The notes below the pieces were generated by a model. The model made no database searches. It was not told where the DNA came from and saw nothing but the letters and a program-made list of their open reading frames with translations. The position numbers and the translations under genes are program-made. 64,000 nucleotides of DNA from Burkholderiales bacterium (GTDB lineage Bacteria > Pseudomonadota > Gammaproteobacteria > Burkholderiales > Casimicrobiaceae): NCBI GenBank assembly GCA_020853025.1, contig JADYZP010000028.1:124001-188000 (forward strand), read 5' to 3'. Of this stretch, positions 55,893 to 64,000 are shown piece after piece; the stretch's first letter is position 1, and each line of letters opens with the position of its first letter.

Positions 55893-56675
55893 TCATTGGC
55901 GGCCGCTCTGTTTTCGAGTGGAGGTATTGGCGCCTTCACCCAGATAAACCTCGCGTACCTTCGGATCGGCGCGCACCGCATCCGGCGTTCCCTGCGCAAT
56001 GATCCGGCCGTGGTCGAGCACGATCACGCGATCGGCGAAACCGAAGACGACATCCATGTCGTGCTCGGTGAACAGTACCGCGATCGCGTCAAGCTTCGCG
56101 AGGTCGGACGCGACCTGCATCAGTCGCGCGCTGGAGCGTGTCGCCATGCCCGCCGTCGGCTCGTCCATCAGCAGCAATCGCGGGCGATCGGCAAGTGCCA
56201 GCGCGAGTTCGACACGCTTGGCGTTGCCGTAAGCAAGCGCAGCACAGTGGGCGTCGGCCAGGTCGAGGCATCCGACCCGAGCCAGCAGGGTGTCGACTGC
56301 GTCGTCATCGACGGCGGACGCCAGCGTGGAAATCCGACCTTCGTGTCCCGCACGCGCAAGCATGGCGACGCGCAGGTTCTCGCGCACGGTCATCGACGCG
56401 AAGGTGGCGGCGACCTGGAAGGTCCTGCCGACGCCGCGCCGTGCGATCGAATGCGCCGACAGGCCGTCGATGCGCGCGCCATCGAGCAGCACGCGGCCGG
56501 TGTCAGGCACGAGTTGTCCGTTGACCAGATTGAAGCACGTCGTCTTGCCGGCGCCGTTGGGTCCGATCAGCGCTACGAGCTCGCCGGCCGCGACGGAAAA
56601 GGACACGTCGTCGACGGCGCGCACGCCGCCGAACACACGCGTCAGCCGGTCGACACTGAGCATCGGCGCGCTCAC
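55893..56675 (-). CDS. livG: Branched-chain-type ABC transporter ATP-binding protein LivG
   Basis: 260 residues from GTG 56675 (GTGA overlap with the permease stop); ATG 56663 is possible. Walker A is GPNGAGKTTCF, the signature is LAYGNAKRVELALAL (a divergent LSYG), Walker B is RLLLMDEPTAGM, and the switch His is FTEHDMDVVF. The LivG-type insertion after Walker A (FNLVNGQLVPDTGRV) is present. No LivF partner is encoded next to it. It is followed by the enzyme I gene. Confidence 0.9.
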   Translation of the reverse strand: MSAPMLSVDRLTRVFGGVRAVDDVSFSVAAGELVALIGPNGAGKTTCFNLVNGQLVPDTGRVLLDGARIDGLSAHSIARRGVGRTFQVAATFASMTVRENLRVAMLARAGHEGRISTLASAVDDDAVDTLLARVGCLDLADAHCAALAYGNAKRVELALALADRPRLLLMDEPTAGMATRSSARLMQVASDLAKLDAIAVLFTEHDMDVVFGFADRVIVLDHGRIIAQGTPDAVRADPKVREVYLGEGANTSTRKQSGRQ

Positions 56676-58567
56676 GTCCGCAGCCGCCAGCGCACCAGCC
56701 GCGCGAATGCGCCGCCGATGCCCATCGGAAACACGAGGACCAGAACCAGGATCATCGTACCCAGCAGCGCGCGCCAGTACTCGGTGGCCCGTGCCAGCGT
56801 GTCGGTGAGCCAGGTGAACGCAACCGCACCCAGTAGCGGACCAAACAGTGCGTTCAGGCCACCCAGCAGCACCATGACCAGCGCGTCGACCGAGCGCGGG
56901 ATTGCCAGCGACTCCGGCGAAATGCTGCCCTTGGAAAAGGCGAAAAGCCCACCCGCGACTCCGGCGAAGAGTCCGGCGAGCGCGAACCCCTTCCACTGCG
57001 TGCGGCGGACGTCGATGCCCAAGGCGGCGGCGCGCAGCGGGGAATCACGCACGCCGCGAAGCGCGAAGCCGAACGGTGAACGGCCGATACGCAACAGCGC
57101 GCCCATCGCGACGGCCACGAGGGCCAGCGTGAAAAAATAGTAGCGGACGCGACCGGTCAGCCATTCGGTCGGCCAGATGCCGACGAGTCCGTTCGATCCA
57201 CCCGTGACGCTTTCCCACTGGAAGGCGATCGACCAGACAATCTGCGCGAAGGCGAGGGTGAGCATCGCGAGATAAACGCCGGACAGCCGCACGCAGAACC
57301 AGCCGAAGACGATGGCGGCAATCAGCGCGGCCACCGGCGCCACCACCAGCGCCGCCGACATCGGTGCGCCGGCCTTGACGGCAATTGCCGCCGCGTAGGC
57401 GCCGACGCCAAAATAGGCAGCATGGCCGAAAGACGTCATGCCGCCGGTGCCGACCAGGAACTGCAGACTGGCGGCGAAGAGGGTGGCAATCAGGATGTCG
57501 GTGGCGAGCACGACCGTGTAGTCGTCGCGCCACCACGGTACCGACAGCAGCAGCGCCAGCAGCAGCGCGGCCACCCATGCCTCGCGGCGCCCGGGCGCCG
57601 ATACCAGTTCGCGTTGTTCGGGCAACGGCGTGCTGGATGGAGGCACGGGCGGCCGGCCGAGCAGGCCGTGCGGCTTCACCGCCAGCACGATCGCCATCAC
57701 GACGAACTCGGCGACCAGTGTCAATCTCGGAAATGCAATCTCGATGCCGGAAATCTCGACGTTGCCGAGTGCGATGCACAGCGCCTTGGTGAGGCCGATC
57801 AGCAGCGCCGCGAGAAACGCGCCGGGAATCGAGCCCAGGCCACCGACAACGGTGACGACGAAGGCATCGGCGATGATCGCGAGGTCCATGCCGAGATTCG
57901 CTGGCTCGCGCGGCAGCTGTAGTGCGCCGGCCAATCCAGCGAGCAGCGCGCCGAGCGCGAACACCGCGGTGAAAAGCTTTACCTGATCGATACCCAGAGC
58001 CGCGGTCAGCGTGCGGTTTTCCGAAGCCGCACGGATCAGCACGCCGAAGCGGGTGCGGGTGACCAGCCAGGTGAGTGCGACGAGCACCAGCGGACCGACG
58101 ACGATCAGGAACAGGTCGTACTGCGGGATTGCGTGACCGAGCAGCACGACGGTTCCCGCAAAGCCCGGTGCGCGCGGGCCGAGCAGGTCCTCCGCACCCC
58201 AGATCGCCAATGCGGCGTCGCGGACGATGAGCACGACGGCGAAGGTTGCCGTGAGCTGCAGCAACTCGGGCGCGGCGTACAGGCGCTTGAGTAGCAGTAC
58301 CTCGATCAGCGCACCGATCAGCGCGACGGCAAGCGCCGCGAGCGCGACGCCTGCCCAGAACGAGACGGCGCCGCGGCCCAGGTGGCCGGCGAGGAATTCG
58401 CCGAGGCCGTACGCACAGTACGCGCCCAGCATGTACAACGAACCATGCGCGAAGTTGACGATGCGGGTGACACCGAAGATCAGCGTCAGCCCTGCCGAGA
58501 CCAGGAACAGTGCCGACGCCGAGGATAGGCCGTTCAGCAGTTGCAGCAGGAACGAGGCGAGCGACAC
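56672..58567 (-). CDS. Fused LivH-LivM permease
   Basis: 631 residues from GTG 58567. Residues about 1-300 are LivH-like (GLTLIFGVTRIVNFAHGSLYMLGAY) and about 330-631 are LivM-like (FLVGTGGMTSFGHAAYFGVGAY), joined by a Pro-rich linker near residue 305. Both halves keep their EAA-type cytoplasmic loops (AASENRTLTAALGID; GVRDSPLRAAALGID). The single chain supplies both halves of the channel. The substrate class is branched-chain amino acid or similar amide/acid; livK lies upstream. Confidence 0.9.
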   Translation of the reverse strand: MSLASFLLQLLNGLSSASALFLVSAGLTLIFGVTRIVNFAHGSLYMLGAYCAYGLGEFLAGHLGRGAVSFWAGVALAALAVALIGALIEVLLLKRLYAAPELLQLTATFAVVLIVRDAALAIWGAEDLLGPRAPGFAGTVVLLGHAIPQYDLFLIVVGPLVLVALTWLVTRTRFGVLIRAASENRTLTAALGIDQVKLFTAVFALGALLAGLAGALQLPREPANLGMDLAIIADAFVVTVVGGLGSIPGAFLAALLIGLTKALCIALGNVEISGIEIAFPRLTLVAEFVVMAIVLAVKPHGLLGRPPVPPSSTPLPEQRELVSAPGRREAWVAALLLALLLSVPWWRDDYTVVLATDILIATLFAASLQFLVGTGGMTSFGHAAYFGVGAYAAAIAVKAGAPMSAALVVAPVAALIAAIVFGWFCVRLSGVYLAMLTLAFAQIVWSIAFQWESVTGGSNGLVGIWPTEWLTGRVRYYFFTLALVAVAMGALLRIGRSPFGFALRGVRDSPLRAAALGIDVRRTQWKGFALAGLFAGVAGGLFAFSKGSISPESLAIPRSVDALVMVLLGGLNALFGPLLGAVAFTWLTDTLARATEYWRALLGTMILVLVLVFPMGIGGAFARLVRWRLRT

Positions 58568-58607
58568 GCGTCAGGCGATACTGGGCGCCGCCCGTTACCG
58601 GCGCGCG

Positions 58608-59798
58608 CTATTGCGGCCGCATCTTGCGCACGTCGGCATCGGAGGGCAGGTAGTCGGCTCCGTCGGCGTAGCGCCAGTCGACCATGATGCCCTTGCCGTC
58701 CTTCAGCGCCGTGCGTCCGACGTAGGCGCCCATCGTCGACTGGTGGTCGATGGCGCGGAAGGTGACGGCGCCGAAGGGTGTGGCGAACTGGAGGCCCGAC
58801 AACGCGGCGACGATCTTTTCCGGATCGGTCGAGCCGGCCTTTTTGATCGCTGCCGCGGCCGCGATCACCGTGCTGTAGCCGACGACCGATCCCAGACGCG
58901 GGTAGTCGTTGAAGCGGGCCTGGTAGGCGTCGCGGAATTTCCGGTGCTCGGGCGTGTCGATCGCGTACCACGGGTAGCCGGTGACGTACCAGCCCACCGG
59001 CGCCTCGTCCTTCAGCGGATCGAGGTACTCCGGTTCGCCGCCGAGCAGATTGAACACCGGCTTGTCCTTGAACAGCCCGCGCAGCTGGCCTTCGCGCACG
59101 AAGCGCGCGAGGTCGGCGCCGAACAGCGAAGAGAAAATGGCGTCGGGTTTTGCGTCCTGCAGCGCCTGAACGACCGGCCCCGGATCGATCTTGCCCAGCG
59201 GTACCGCGAGTTCGATGAACTCGAGGCCACCGCCTTGGAGGAGGTTCATCTGTTTCTTGAAGGCGGCAGTCGCCGACTGGCCGTACTCGTAATTCGGATA
59301 GACGATCGCCCAGCGTTTCTTCCCGAGCTTGGCGGCCTCGGGCACCAGCATCGCGGTCTGCATGAACGTCGATGCCCGCAGCCGGTACGTGTACTTGTTG
59401 CCGCTCTCCCAGACGATCTTGTCGGTCAGCGGCTCCGCGGCGAGAAAGGGGATCTTGCGCTGCTTGGCGAAATCGGCGATGGCGAGTCCGACGTTGGACG
59501 GGAACGTTCCCATCAGCATTGCGACCCTTTCACGCGACACGAGTTCCTCGGCGACGCGCACGGCGTCGCCTGGCGTGCCGCCGTCGTCGCGCGACACGAT
59601 TTCGAGCTTGCGTCCCAGCACGCCACCCGCCGCGTTCACTTCGTCGAGCGCCAGCTCCATGCCCTTCCGGTAGGGCTCGAGAAACGCCGGGAACACCTTG
59701 TAGCTGTTCAGCTCGCCCAGCTTCACTGTCTGCGCGATCACGGGTGCCGACGACGACAGCGCCAGCAGCAGGACAAATGCAGTGCGACACACGAGCAT
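58608..59798 (-). CDS. livK: Branched-chain-type ABC transporter substrate-binding protein
   Basis: 396 residues of the periplasmic binding protein type 1 (LivJ/K) family. The signal peptide begins MLVCRTAFVLLLALSSSAPV and is cut before QTVKLGELNSY. Family features include YRKGMELALDEVNAAGGVLGRKLE and, later, PDAIFSSLFGADLARFVREG. GGAG lies upstream of ATG 59798; the frame extends to 59867, but that part precedes the signal peptide. The ligand is not predictable; the family includes amino acid, urea and aromatic acid binders. Confidence 0.9.
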   Translation of the reverse strand: MLVCRTAFVLLLALSSSAPVIAQTVKLGELNSYKVFPAFLEPYRKGMELALDEVNAAGGVLGRKLEIVSRDDGGTPGDAVRVAEELVSRERVAMLMGTFPSNVGLAIADFAKQRKIPFLAAEPLTDKIVWESGNKYTYRLRASTFMQTAMLVPEAAKLGKKRWAIVYPNYEYGQSATAAFKKQMNLLQGGGLEFIELAVPLGKIDPGPVVQALQDAKPDAIFSSLFGADLARFVREGQLRGLFKDKPVFNLLGGEPEYLDPLKDEAPVGWYVTGYPWYAIDTPEHRKFRDAYQARFNDYPRLGSVVGYSTVIAAAAAIKKAGSTDPEKIVAALSGLQFATPFGAVTFRAIDHQSTMGAYVGRTALKDGKGIMVDWRYADGADYLPSDADVRKMRPQ

Positions 59799-60024
59799 GC
59801 GATCTCCGTAGAAGTTCGGGAGCCCAAGGCCGACGCACGCGACGCCGGCCTCTGCCCAATCCTCCATTATGAACCCATCGCGTCGCGCGCCGGCCCTTCA
59901 GCCGCCGCGGGTATGGCTCGGGGGCGAGCACCGCGCGCATCAAGGGTAAAATACGTATCTTTCGCACCTGCGTTTCGGTTTGTCTCGCGCTCATCGCGCT
60001 CTGGCCGCCTTCGCCCCGCCGCCC

Positions 60025-63000
60025 ATGTCCCGCCCGCTCTCGCTCGCCCGCGGATTTTCCTTCGCCGATCTGTATTCGGTAGACGGCGCCCGCCGTATCG
60101 ATCAAAGCTTCGTTGCCCATCTGCGAACGGTCGATGACGCGCTGGCGGAGCGACTGCAACTGGCGCGTGCCGCCCCCGGCGCGCTCACCGCCATCGCGCA
60201 TTCGGATCTGTTGCTCGCGCTCGCGCCCCAGCTCGAGGACTTCATCGCCGAGCTCTTCGGCATCGAGGTGGAAGTGCGCGAACTCGAGGCGCGTCATCAC
60301 CAACTGGCGCCGTTGTTCGCGGTCAGGCGGCAGTTCGTCCAGCGCCGGGCAATGAATGAGTACAAGGCAGACCTCGCGGCGACTTTCGACGGCCCGAAGC
60401 TGCGTGCCGATCTGGAAGTCGCGATGGGTGAGCCATTTTCCGAACAGGGCTTTGCCAGCGCGGTGACGAAATGGCAGGCCGACAGTACCGCCAATGCCAC
60501 CGCACTCGATGCGGCGACCCGCTATGCCGCGTGGGCAGCGCATACGGCCGCCGGTCGCACCGCGCATCGAGGCGGCGTTCTTTTTCGTGCGCCACGCAAG
60601 CTCGACTTCATGCGACTCGTCCCCGTCGCCGCCGAAACCGCGCACGACGTGCCGATGTGGAAGCTGGCGGAGGGCCACGAGTTGCGGCAGCGCGACGGCT
60701 TCGCGCTGACGGATCCGGGCACCGAGTTCGCCGGTGGGCTCGCCGAGGCGCATTACTGCATCTGGTGCCATGAGCAGGGCAAGGATTCGTGCGCGCACGG
60801 ATTGCCGGACAAGAAGGCGTTGCCGGGAGAGGTGCCGTTCAAGAAATCGCCGTTCCATGTGACGCTTGCCGGCTGTCCGCTGGAAGAGCGCATTTCGGAG
60901 TTCCAGAAACTGCGTGCGGAGGGCTGGCCCGTCGGTGCGCTGGCAATGATCTGCGTCGACAACCCGATGGTCGCGGCCACCGGTCACCGCATCTGCAACG
61001 ACTGCATGAAGTCGTGCATCTACCAGAAGCAGGACCCGGTCGACATCCCGCAGGCGGAAACGCGATTGCTGAAGGATGTGCTCGCGCTGCCCTGGGGTTT
61101 CGAAGTGTATTCGCTGCTGACGCGATGGAACCCGCTCGACCTGCGGCGTCCGGTGCCGGTGCCGCGTACCGGGCGGCGGGTGCTGGTCGTTGGCATGGGG
61201 CCGGCCGGCTTCACGCTTGCGCATCACCTCGTCAACGACGGGCATACGGTGGTCGGCATCGACGGCCTGAAGATCGAGCCGCTCGACAGTGCGTTGTCCG
61301 GCATCACCATTGCCGGCGAACGCGTGCCGTTCCTGCCGATACTCGACGTGAACGCGCTGCTCGAGCCGCTGGACGAGCGGACGATGGCGGGCTTCGGCGG
61401 CGTTGCCGAGTACGGCATCACTGTGCGCTGGGACAAGAATTTTCTGAAAATGATCCGGCTGCTGCTGGAGCGCCGCGAGCGCTTTGTACTCTACGGCGGT
61501 GTGCGTTTCGGCGGCACGCTGGACGATGCGGGAGCCTTTGCGTTGGGCTTCGACCACATAGCACTCGCCACCGGCGCCGGCCGCCCGACGGTGCTCGACC
61601 TGCCCAACGGACTCGCCAACGGCGTGCGCACTGCGTCCGACTTTCTGATGGCGCTGCAGTTGACCGGCGCCGCCAAGCGCGACTCGGTCGCGAACATGCA
61701 GGTGCGCCTGCCGGTGGTCGTCATCGGCGGCGGCCTGACCGCGATCGACGCTGCGACCGAAGCGCTCGCTTACTATCCGGTGCAGGTCGAGAAATTCCTC
61801 GCCCGCTACGAAACACTGGTGGCGGAGCGCGGCCGCGACGTGGTGGAGGCCGCGTGGACCTTCGAGGAGGCGGGCGTCGCGCAGGAATACTTCGACCACG
61901 CACGCGCGCTGCGCGACGAGCGAGCCGCCGCGGCCCGTGCCGGGCGTCCGGTGCGGATTGCGCAGCTGCTGCACGAATGGGGCGGCGTCACCGTCGCCTA
62001 TCGCCGTCGCCTTGTCGACAGCCCCGCGTATACGCTCAACCATGAGGAGGTCGAGAAGGCGCTGGAGGAGGGCATTCGCTACGCCGAGGGCCTGACCCCG
62101 CTGGCCATCGACGTCGACGAGCGTGGCGCGGCTACCGGCCTCGAGATGTCGTTGCAGCACACCGACGGCGATGGCGTCTGGCACGAAGTCCGGCGCGCCC
62201 GGCTGCCGGCACGGACGATCCTGATCGCTGCGGGCACGCAGCCCAACACGGTGCTCGCGCGCGAAGATGCCGCACACTTCCATCTCGACGGCAAGTACTT
62301 CCGACTACTCGACGAGGACGGTGCGCCGGTCACCGTGCAGCGCGGACTGCCCAAGCCTGCGCAGCCGGCGGTGCTGACCGACATTCTTCCCGATGGGCGT
62401 GCGACGAGTTTCTTCGGTGACCTGCACCCGTCGTATTTCGGCAACGTCGTCAAGGCGATGGCGAGCGCTAGGCAGGGCTACCCGATCGTGTCGCGGATGC
62501 TCGCCAGGGTCGCACCCGCGTCGACGGCGAGCGATGGCGACTTCTACGCGATGCTCGATGACCTGCTGCGTGCGAGCGTCGTGCGCGTCGACCGCCTGGC
62601 GCCGACCATCGTCGAAATCGTCGTCCACGCGCCCGCCGCGGCGGCACGCTTTGCACCCGGACAGTTCTACCGACTGCAGAACTACGAGGCGCTGGCGGGC
62701 ATCCGCGGAGGAACGTCGATGGCGATGGAAGGACTCGCGCTGACCGGCGCCTGGGTCGACCGCGAACGGGGCCTGGTGTCGACGATCGTGCTCGAAATGG
62801 GCGGCTCGTCGGACCTGTGCGCGCAACTGCAGCCGGGAGAGCCGGTCGTGCTGATGGGCCCGACCGGCGCGCCGACCGAGATCGTGCCGGACGAGACGGT
62901 CGTGCTCGCCGGCGGCGGCCTTGGCAATGCGGTGCTGTTTTCGATCGGGCAGGCATTTCGCCGCGCCGGATCGCGCGTTCTCTACTTCGCCGGCTACAAG

Positions 63001-63540
63001 AGAATGATCGACCGCTACAAGGTCGCCGACATCGAGACCGCCGCCGACGTCGTGGTCTGGTGCTGCGACGAGCCGCCAGGCTTCGTGCCGAGACGCGAAC
63101 AGGACCGCAGCTACGTCGGCAACATCGTCGAAGCGATGCGCGCCTACGCGGCCGGTGACCTCGGCGTGCAGCCGATCGCGTTCGCGGACTGCGACCGCAT
63201 CATCGCCATCGGTTCCGACAAGATGATGGCCGCCGTGGGCCGTGCGCGGCACGGCGTGCTGGCGCCGTACCTGAAGCCCGGGCATCGCGCGATAGCGTCG
63301 ATCAACTCGCCGATGCAATGCATGATGAAGGAGATCTGCGCGCAGTGCCTGCAGCCGCATCGCGATCCCGTGACCGGCCAGGTCAGCTACGTGTTCTCCT
63401 GCTTCAACCAGGACCAGCCGCTCGACCGAGTCGACTTCGACGCTCTCGACCTGCGCCTGAAGCAGAACGCCGTGCAGGAGAAGCTGACCGCGCAATGGAT
63501 TGCGCGGTCGTTGCGCGGCACTAGAGATCCGGCGAACTGA
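60025..63540 (+). CDS. GltD-like plus PyrK-like fused flavin/iron-sulfur oxidoreductase (NfnAB-like)
   Basis: 1171 residues from ATG 60025; TTG 59980 is an alternative. Residues about 1-230 are an unassigned N-terminal region. Cys245, 248, 256, 284 and Cys324, 327, 331 form a GltD-like Fe-S ligand set, followed by an FAD fold (VLVVGMGPAGFTLAHHLV, from residue 386) and an NAD(P) fold (VVVIGGGLTAIDAA, from 564). The PyrK-like part starts at about 850 (PGQFYRL at 878), with a pyridine nucleotide fold (AGGGLGNAV, 962-970) and Cys1099, 1105, 1108, 1126, the [2Fe-2S] pattern of PyrK. The order mirrors NfnB then NfnA of the electron-bifurcating transhydrogenase in one chain. TAAAAT (59947-59952) may be its -10. 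Reaction unproven. Confidence 0.82.
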   Translation: MSRPLSLARGFSFADLYSVDGARRIDQSFVAHLRTVDDALAERLQLARAAPGALTAIAHSDLLLALAPQLEDFIAELFGIEVEVRELEARHHQLAPLFAVRRQFVQRRAMNEYKADLAATFDGPKLRADLEVAMGEPFSEQGFASAVTKWQADSTANATALDAATRYAAWAAHTAAGRTAHRGGVLFRAPRKLDFMRLVPVAAETAHDVPMWKLAEGHELRQRDGFALTDPGTEFAGGLAEAHYCIWCHEQGKDSCAHGLPDKKALPGEVPFKKSPFHVTLAGCPLEERISEFQKLRAEGWPVGALAMICVDNPMVAATGHRICNDCMKSCIYQKQDPVDIPQAETRLLKDVLALPWGFEVYSLLTRWNPLDLRRPVPVPRTGRRVLVVGMGPAGFTLAHHLVNDGHTVVGIDGLKIEPLDSALSGITIAGERVPFLPILDVNALLEPLDERTMAGFGGVAEYGITVRWDKNFLKMIRLLLERRERFVLYGGVRFGGTLDDAGAFALGFDHIALATGAGRPTVLDLPNGLANGVRTASDFLMALQLTGAAKRDSVANMQVRLPVVVIGGGLTAIDAATEALAYYPVQVEKFLARYETLVAERGRDVVEAAWTFEEAGVAQEYFDHARALRDERAAAARAGRPVRIAQLLHEWGGVTVAYRRRLVDSPAYTLNHEEVEKALEEGIRYAEGLTPLAIDVDERGAATGLEMSLQHTDGDGVWHEVRRARLPARTILIAAGTQPNTVLAREDAAHFHLDGKYFRLLDEDGAPVTVQRGLPKPAQPAVLTDILPDGRATSFFGDLHPSYFGNVVKAMASARQGYPIVSRMLARVAPASTASDGDFYAMLDDLLRASVVRVDRLAPTIVEIVVHAPAAAARFAPGQFYRLQNYEALAGIRGGTSMAMEGLALTGAWVDRERGLVSTIVLEMGGSSDLCAQLQPGEPVVLMGPTGAPTEIVPDETVVLAGGGLGNAVLFSIGQAFRRAGSRVLYFAGYKRMIDRYKVADIETAADVVVWCCDEPPGFVPRREQDRSYVGNIVEAMRAYAAGDLGVQPIAFADCDRIIAIGSDKMMAAVGRARHGVLAPYLKPGHRAIASINSPMQCMMKEICAQCLQPHRDPVTGQVSYVFSCFNQDQPLDRVDFDALDLRLKQNAVQEKLTAQWIARSLRGTRDPAN

Positions 63541-63632
63541 CGGCCGTGAAGCCACACGCACGGCGCGGGCAGTGCAGCGCGCTGGTGCTGCGAAGTTGTA
63601 CTGCTCTCGCCGCCGCGCAGCGGATCGTGCAC

Positions 63633-63728
63633 GTATCCGCATCGAATCAGCGCCAGCGCTGCTGCCAGGCCCCCAATGCCCTCACCGGCGATGACGACAG
63701 GAAGAACTTCGGAGGCTGGATTCATCAT
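63633..63728 (-). pseudogene. Flavin monooxygenase 5' stub
   Basis: About 32 codons from ATG 63728 read MNPASEVLPVVIAGEGIGG then LAAALALIRCGY, the first FAD-binding strand and loop of salicylate hydroxylase/3-hydroxybenzoate 6-hydroxylase type enzymes (usually GGGIGG). After that, similarity stops and the frame runs on as noise. The family is about 400 residues long. It is a remnant of a deleted gene in the gap between the fused oxidoreductase and the next gene. Confidence 0.5.
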
Positions 63729-63968
63729 TGCGATACGGCGTACGTTGTCGGTCGTGCCGCTGGCTTCGTCGTTGCGAAACTCCTATAGTCCGGCCCCTCA
63801 CGTTTGTCCAGCGCCCTCGCGCGGTTGCCAAAAGCGGCGTGCATACACGACAATACCGTGGAGCAGGCGTAATCGTCGCGCGATCCGGAGGGTTGCGTTG
63901 CGTCGCCAGCGCCGATGAGTTGGAGTCCGCGCAAGACGGATCCCGTTTTCCACGTCCAGGAGGAAGTC
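63729..63968. other. Intergenic region before the last gene
   Basis: 240 bp with no convincing frame. TATAGT (63784-63789) is a possible -10 without a clear -35. The end carries a strong ribosome site (AGGAGGA) for the gene at 63969. Confidence 0.5.
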
Positions 63969-64000
63969 ATGAAAAAATTGCTCGCCACCATGGCGCTCGT
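63969..64000 (+). CDS. Start of an exported protein (cut by window edge)
   Basis: ATG 63969 is preceded by AGGAGGA with a 5-base spacer, the strongest ribosome site in this part. The ten visible codons read MKKLLATMAL, a typical Sec signal peptide start (two Lys, then hydrophobic). It may be a periplasmic binding protein, but nothing beyond the leader is visible. Confidence 0.6.
   Translation, partial: MKKLLATMAL

Noticed and set aside
59530-62283. A 917-codon open frame on the minus strand
   Set aside because: It lies opposite livK and the fused oxidoreductase, both with strong family motifs. Its product is His/Arg/Gln-rich noise of the kind long GC-rich genes create on the opposite strand.

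Overview
The window reads as a GC-rich betaproteobacterial chromosome segment, most likely Burkholderiales. Three things point there: the gene order mdh / gntR / sdhCDAB-sdhE-gltA / sucAB-lpdA-zapE, the block rpoE-rseA-rseB-mucD-grx / lepA-lepB-DUF4845-rnc-era-recO-pdxJ-nagZ, and a PhnR/PhnSTU/PhnW phosphonate cluster of Burkholderia type. I see no rRNA, tRNA, CRISPR array, insertion sequence or prophage. The segment looks like stable chromosome carrying accessory catabolic blocks and a few decayed genes.

1-16.7 kb is the TCA region. On the minus strand mdh, a DUF3617 protein and acnA (cut by the left edge) form one unit. A divergent HutC-type GntR regulator follows, then sdhC-sdhD-sdhA-sdhB-sdhE, gltA, sucA, sucB, lpdA and zapE. 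sucCD are not here. 15.7-19.5 kb is a small C3 acyl-CoA area: an AcuI/YhdH-type acryloyl-CoA reductase, a CBS-pair protein behind an FNR/CRP-like box, and propionyl-CoA synthetase prpE.

19.5-31.4 kb is envelope stress and essential functions. An internally deleted asparaginase II remnant overlaps a near-consensus sigma-E promoter for rpoE-rseA-rseB-mucD. Then come a glutaredoxin, lepA, lepB, a DUF4845 protein, rnc, era, recO, pdxJ and nagZ. A REP-like palindromic element sits between pdxJ and nagZ, where acpS often lies.

31.4-46.3 kb is a 2-aminoethylphosphonate (2-AEP) system. The plus strand carries importer phnS-phnT-phnU and the transaminase phnW. The minus strand carries a tightly packed seven-gene unit: phnR, phnA (phosphonoacetate hydrolase), phnY (phosphonoacetaldehyde dehydrogenase), a Na/Pi cotransporter with a PhoU tail, an EamA transporter, an 810-aa flavoprotein with GcvT domains, and an IclR regulator. 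PhnW, PhnY and PhnA would turn 2-AEP into alanine, acetate and Pi. The extra genes suggest Pi efflux and possible use of N-substituted aminophosphonates. phnR has a sigma70-type promoter overlapped by a perfect palindrome.

46.3-64 kb is mixed metabolism: a DUF4743/Nudix hydrolase, folD, a glutamine-synthetase-like ligase with an iron alcohol dehydrogenase and an aldehyde dehydrogenase (a plausible amino-alcohol gamma-glutamylation route), a gluconokinase stub running into metC, and a branched-chain-type ABC transporter (livK, fused livHM, livG, no livF) followed by a PtsI-like enzyme I. Next is a 1171-aa flavin/Fe-S protein joining GltD-like and PyrK-like modules, in effect a one-chain NfnAB-like enzyme. 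The window ends with a flavin monooxygenase stub and the first codons of an exported protein.
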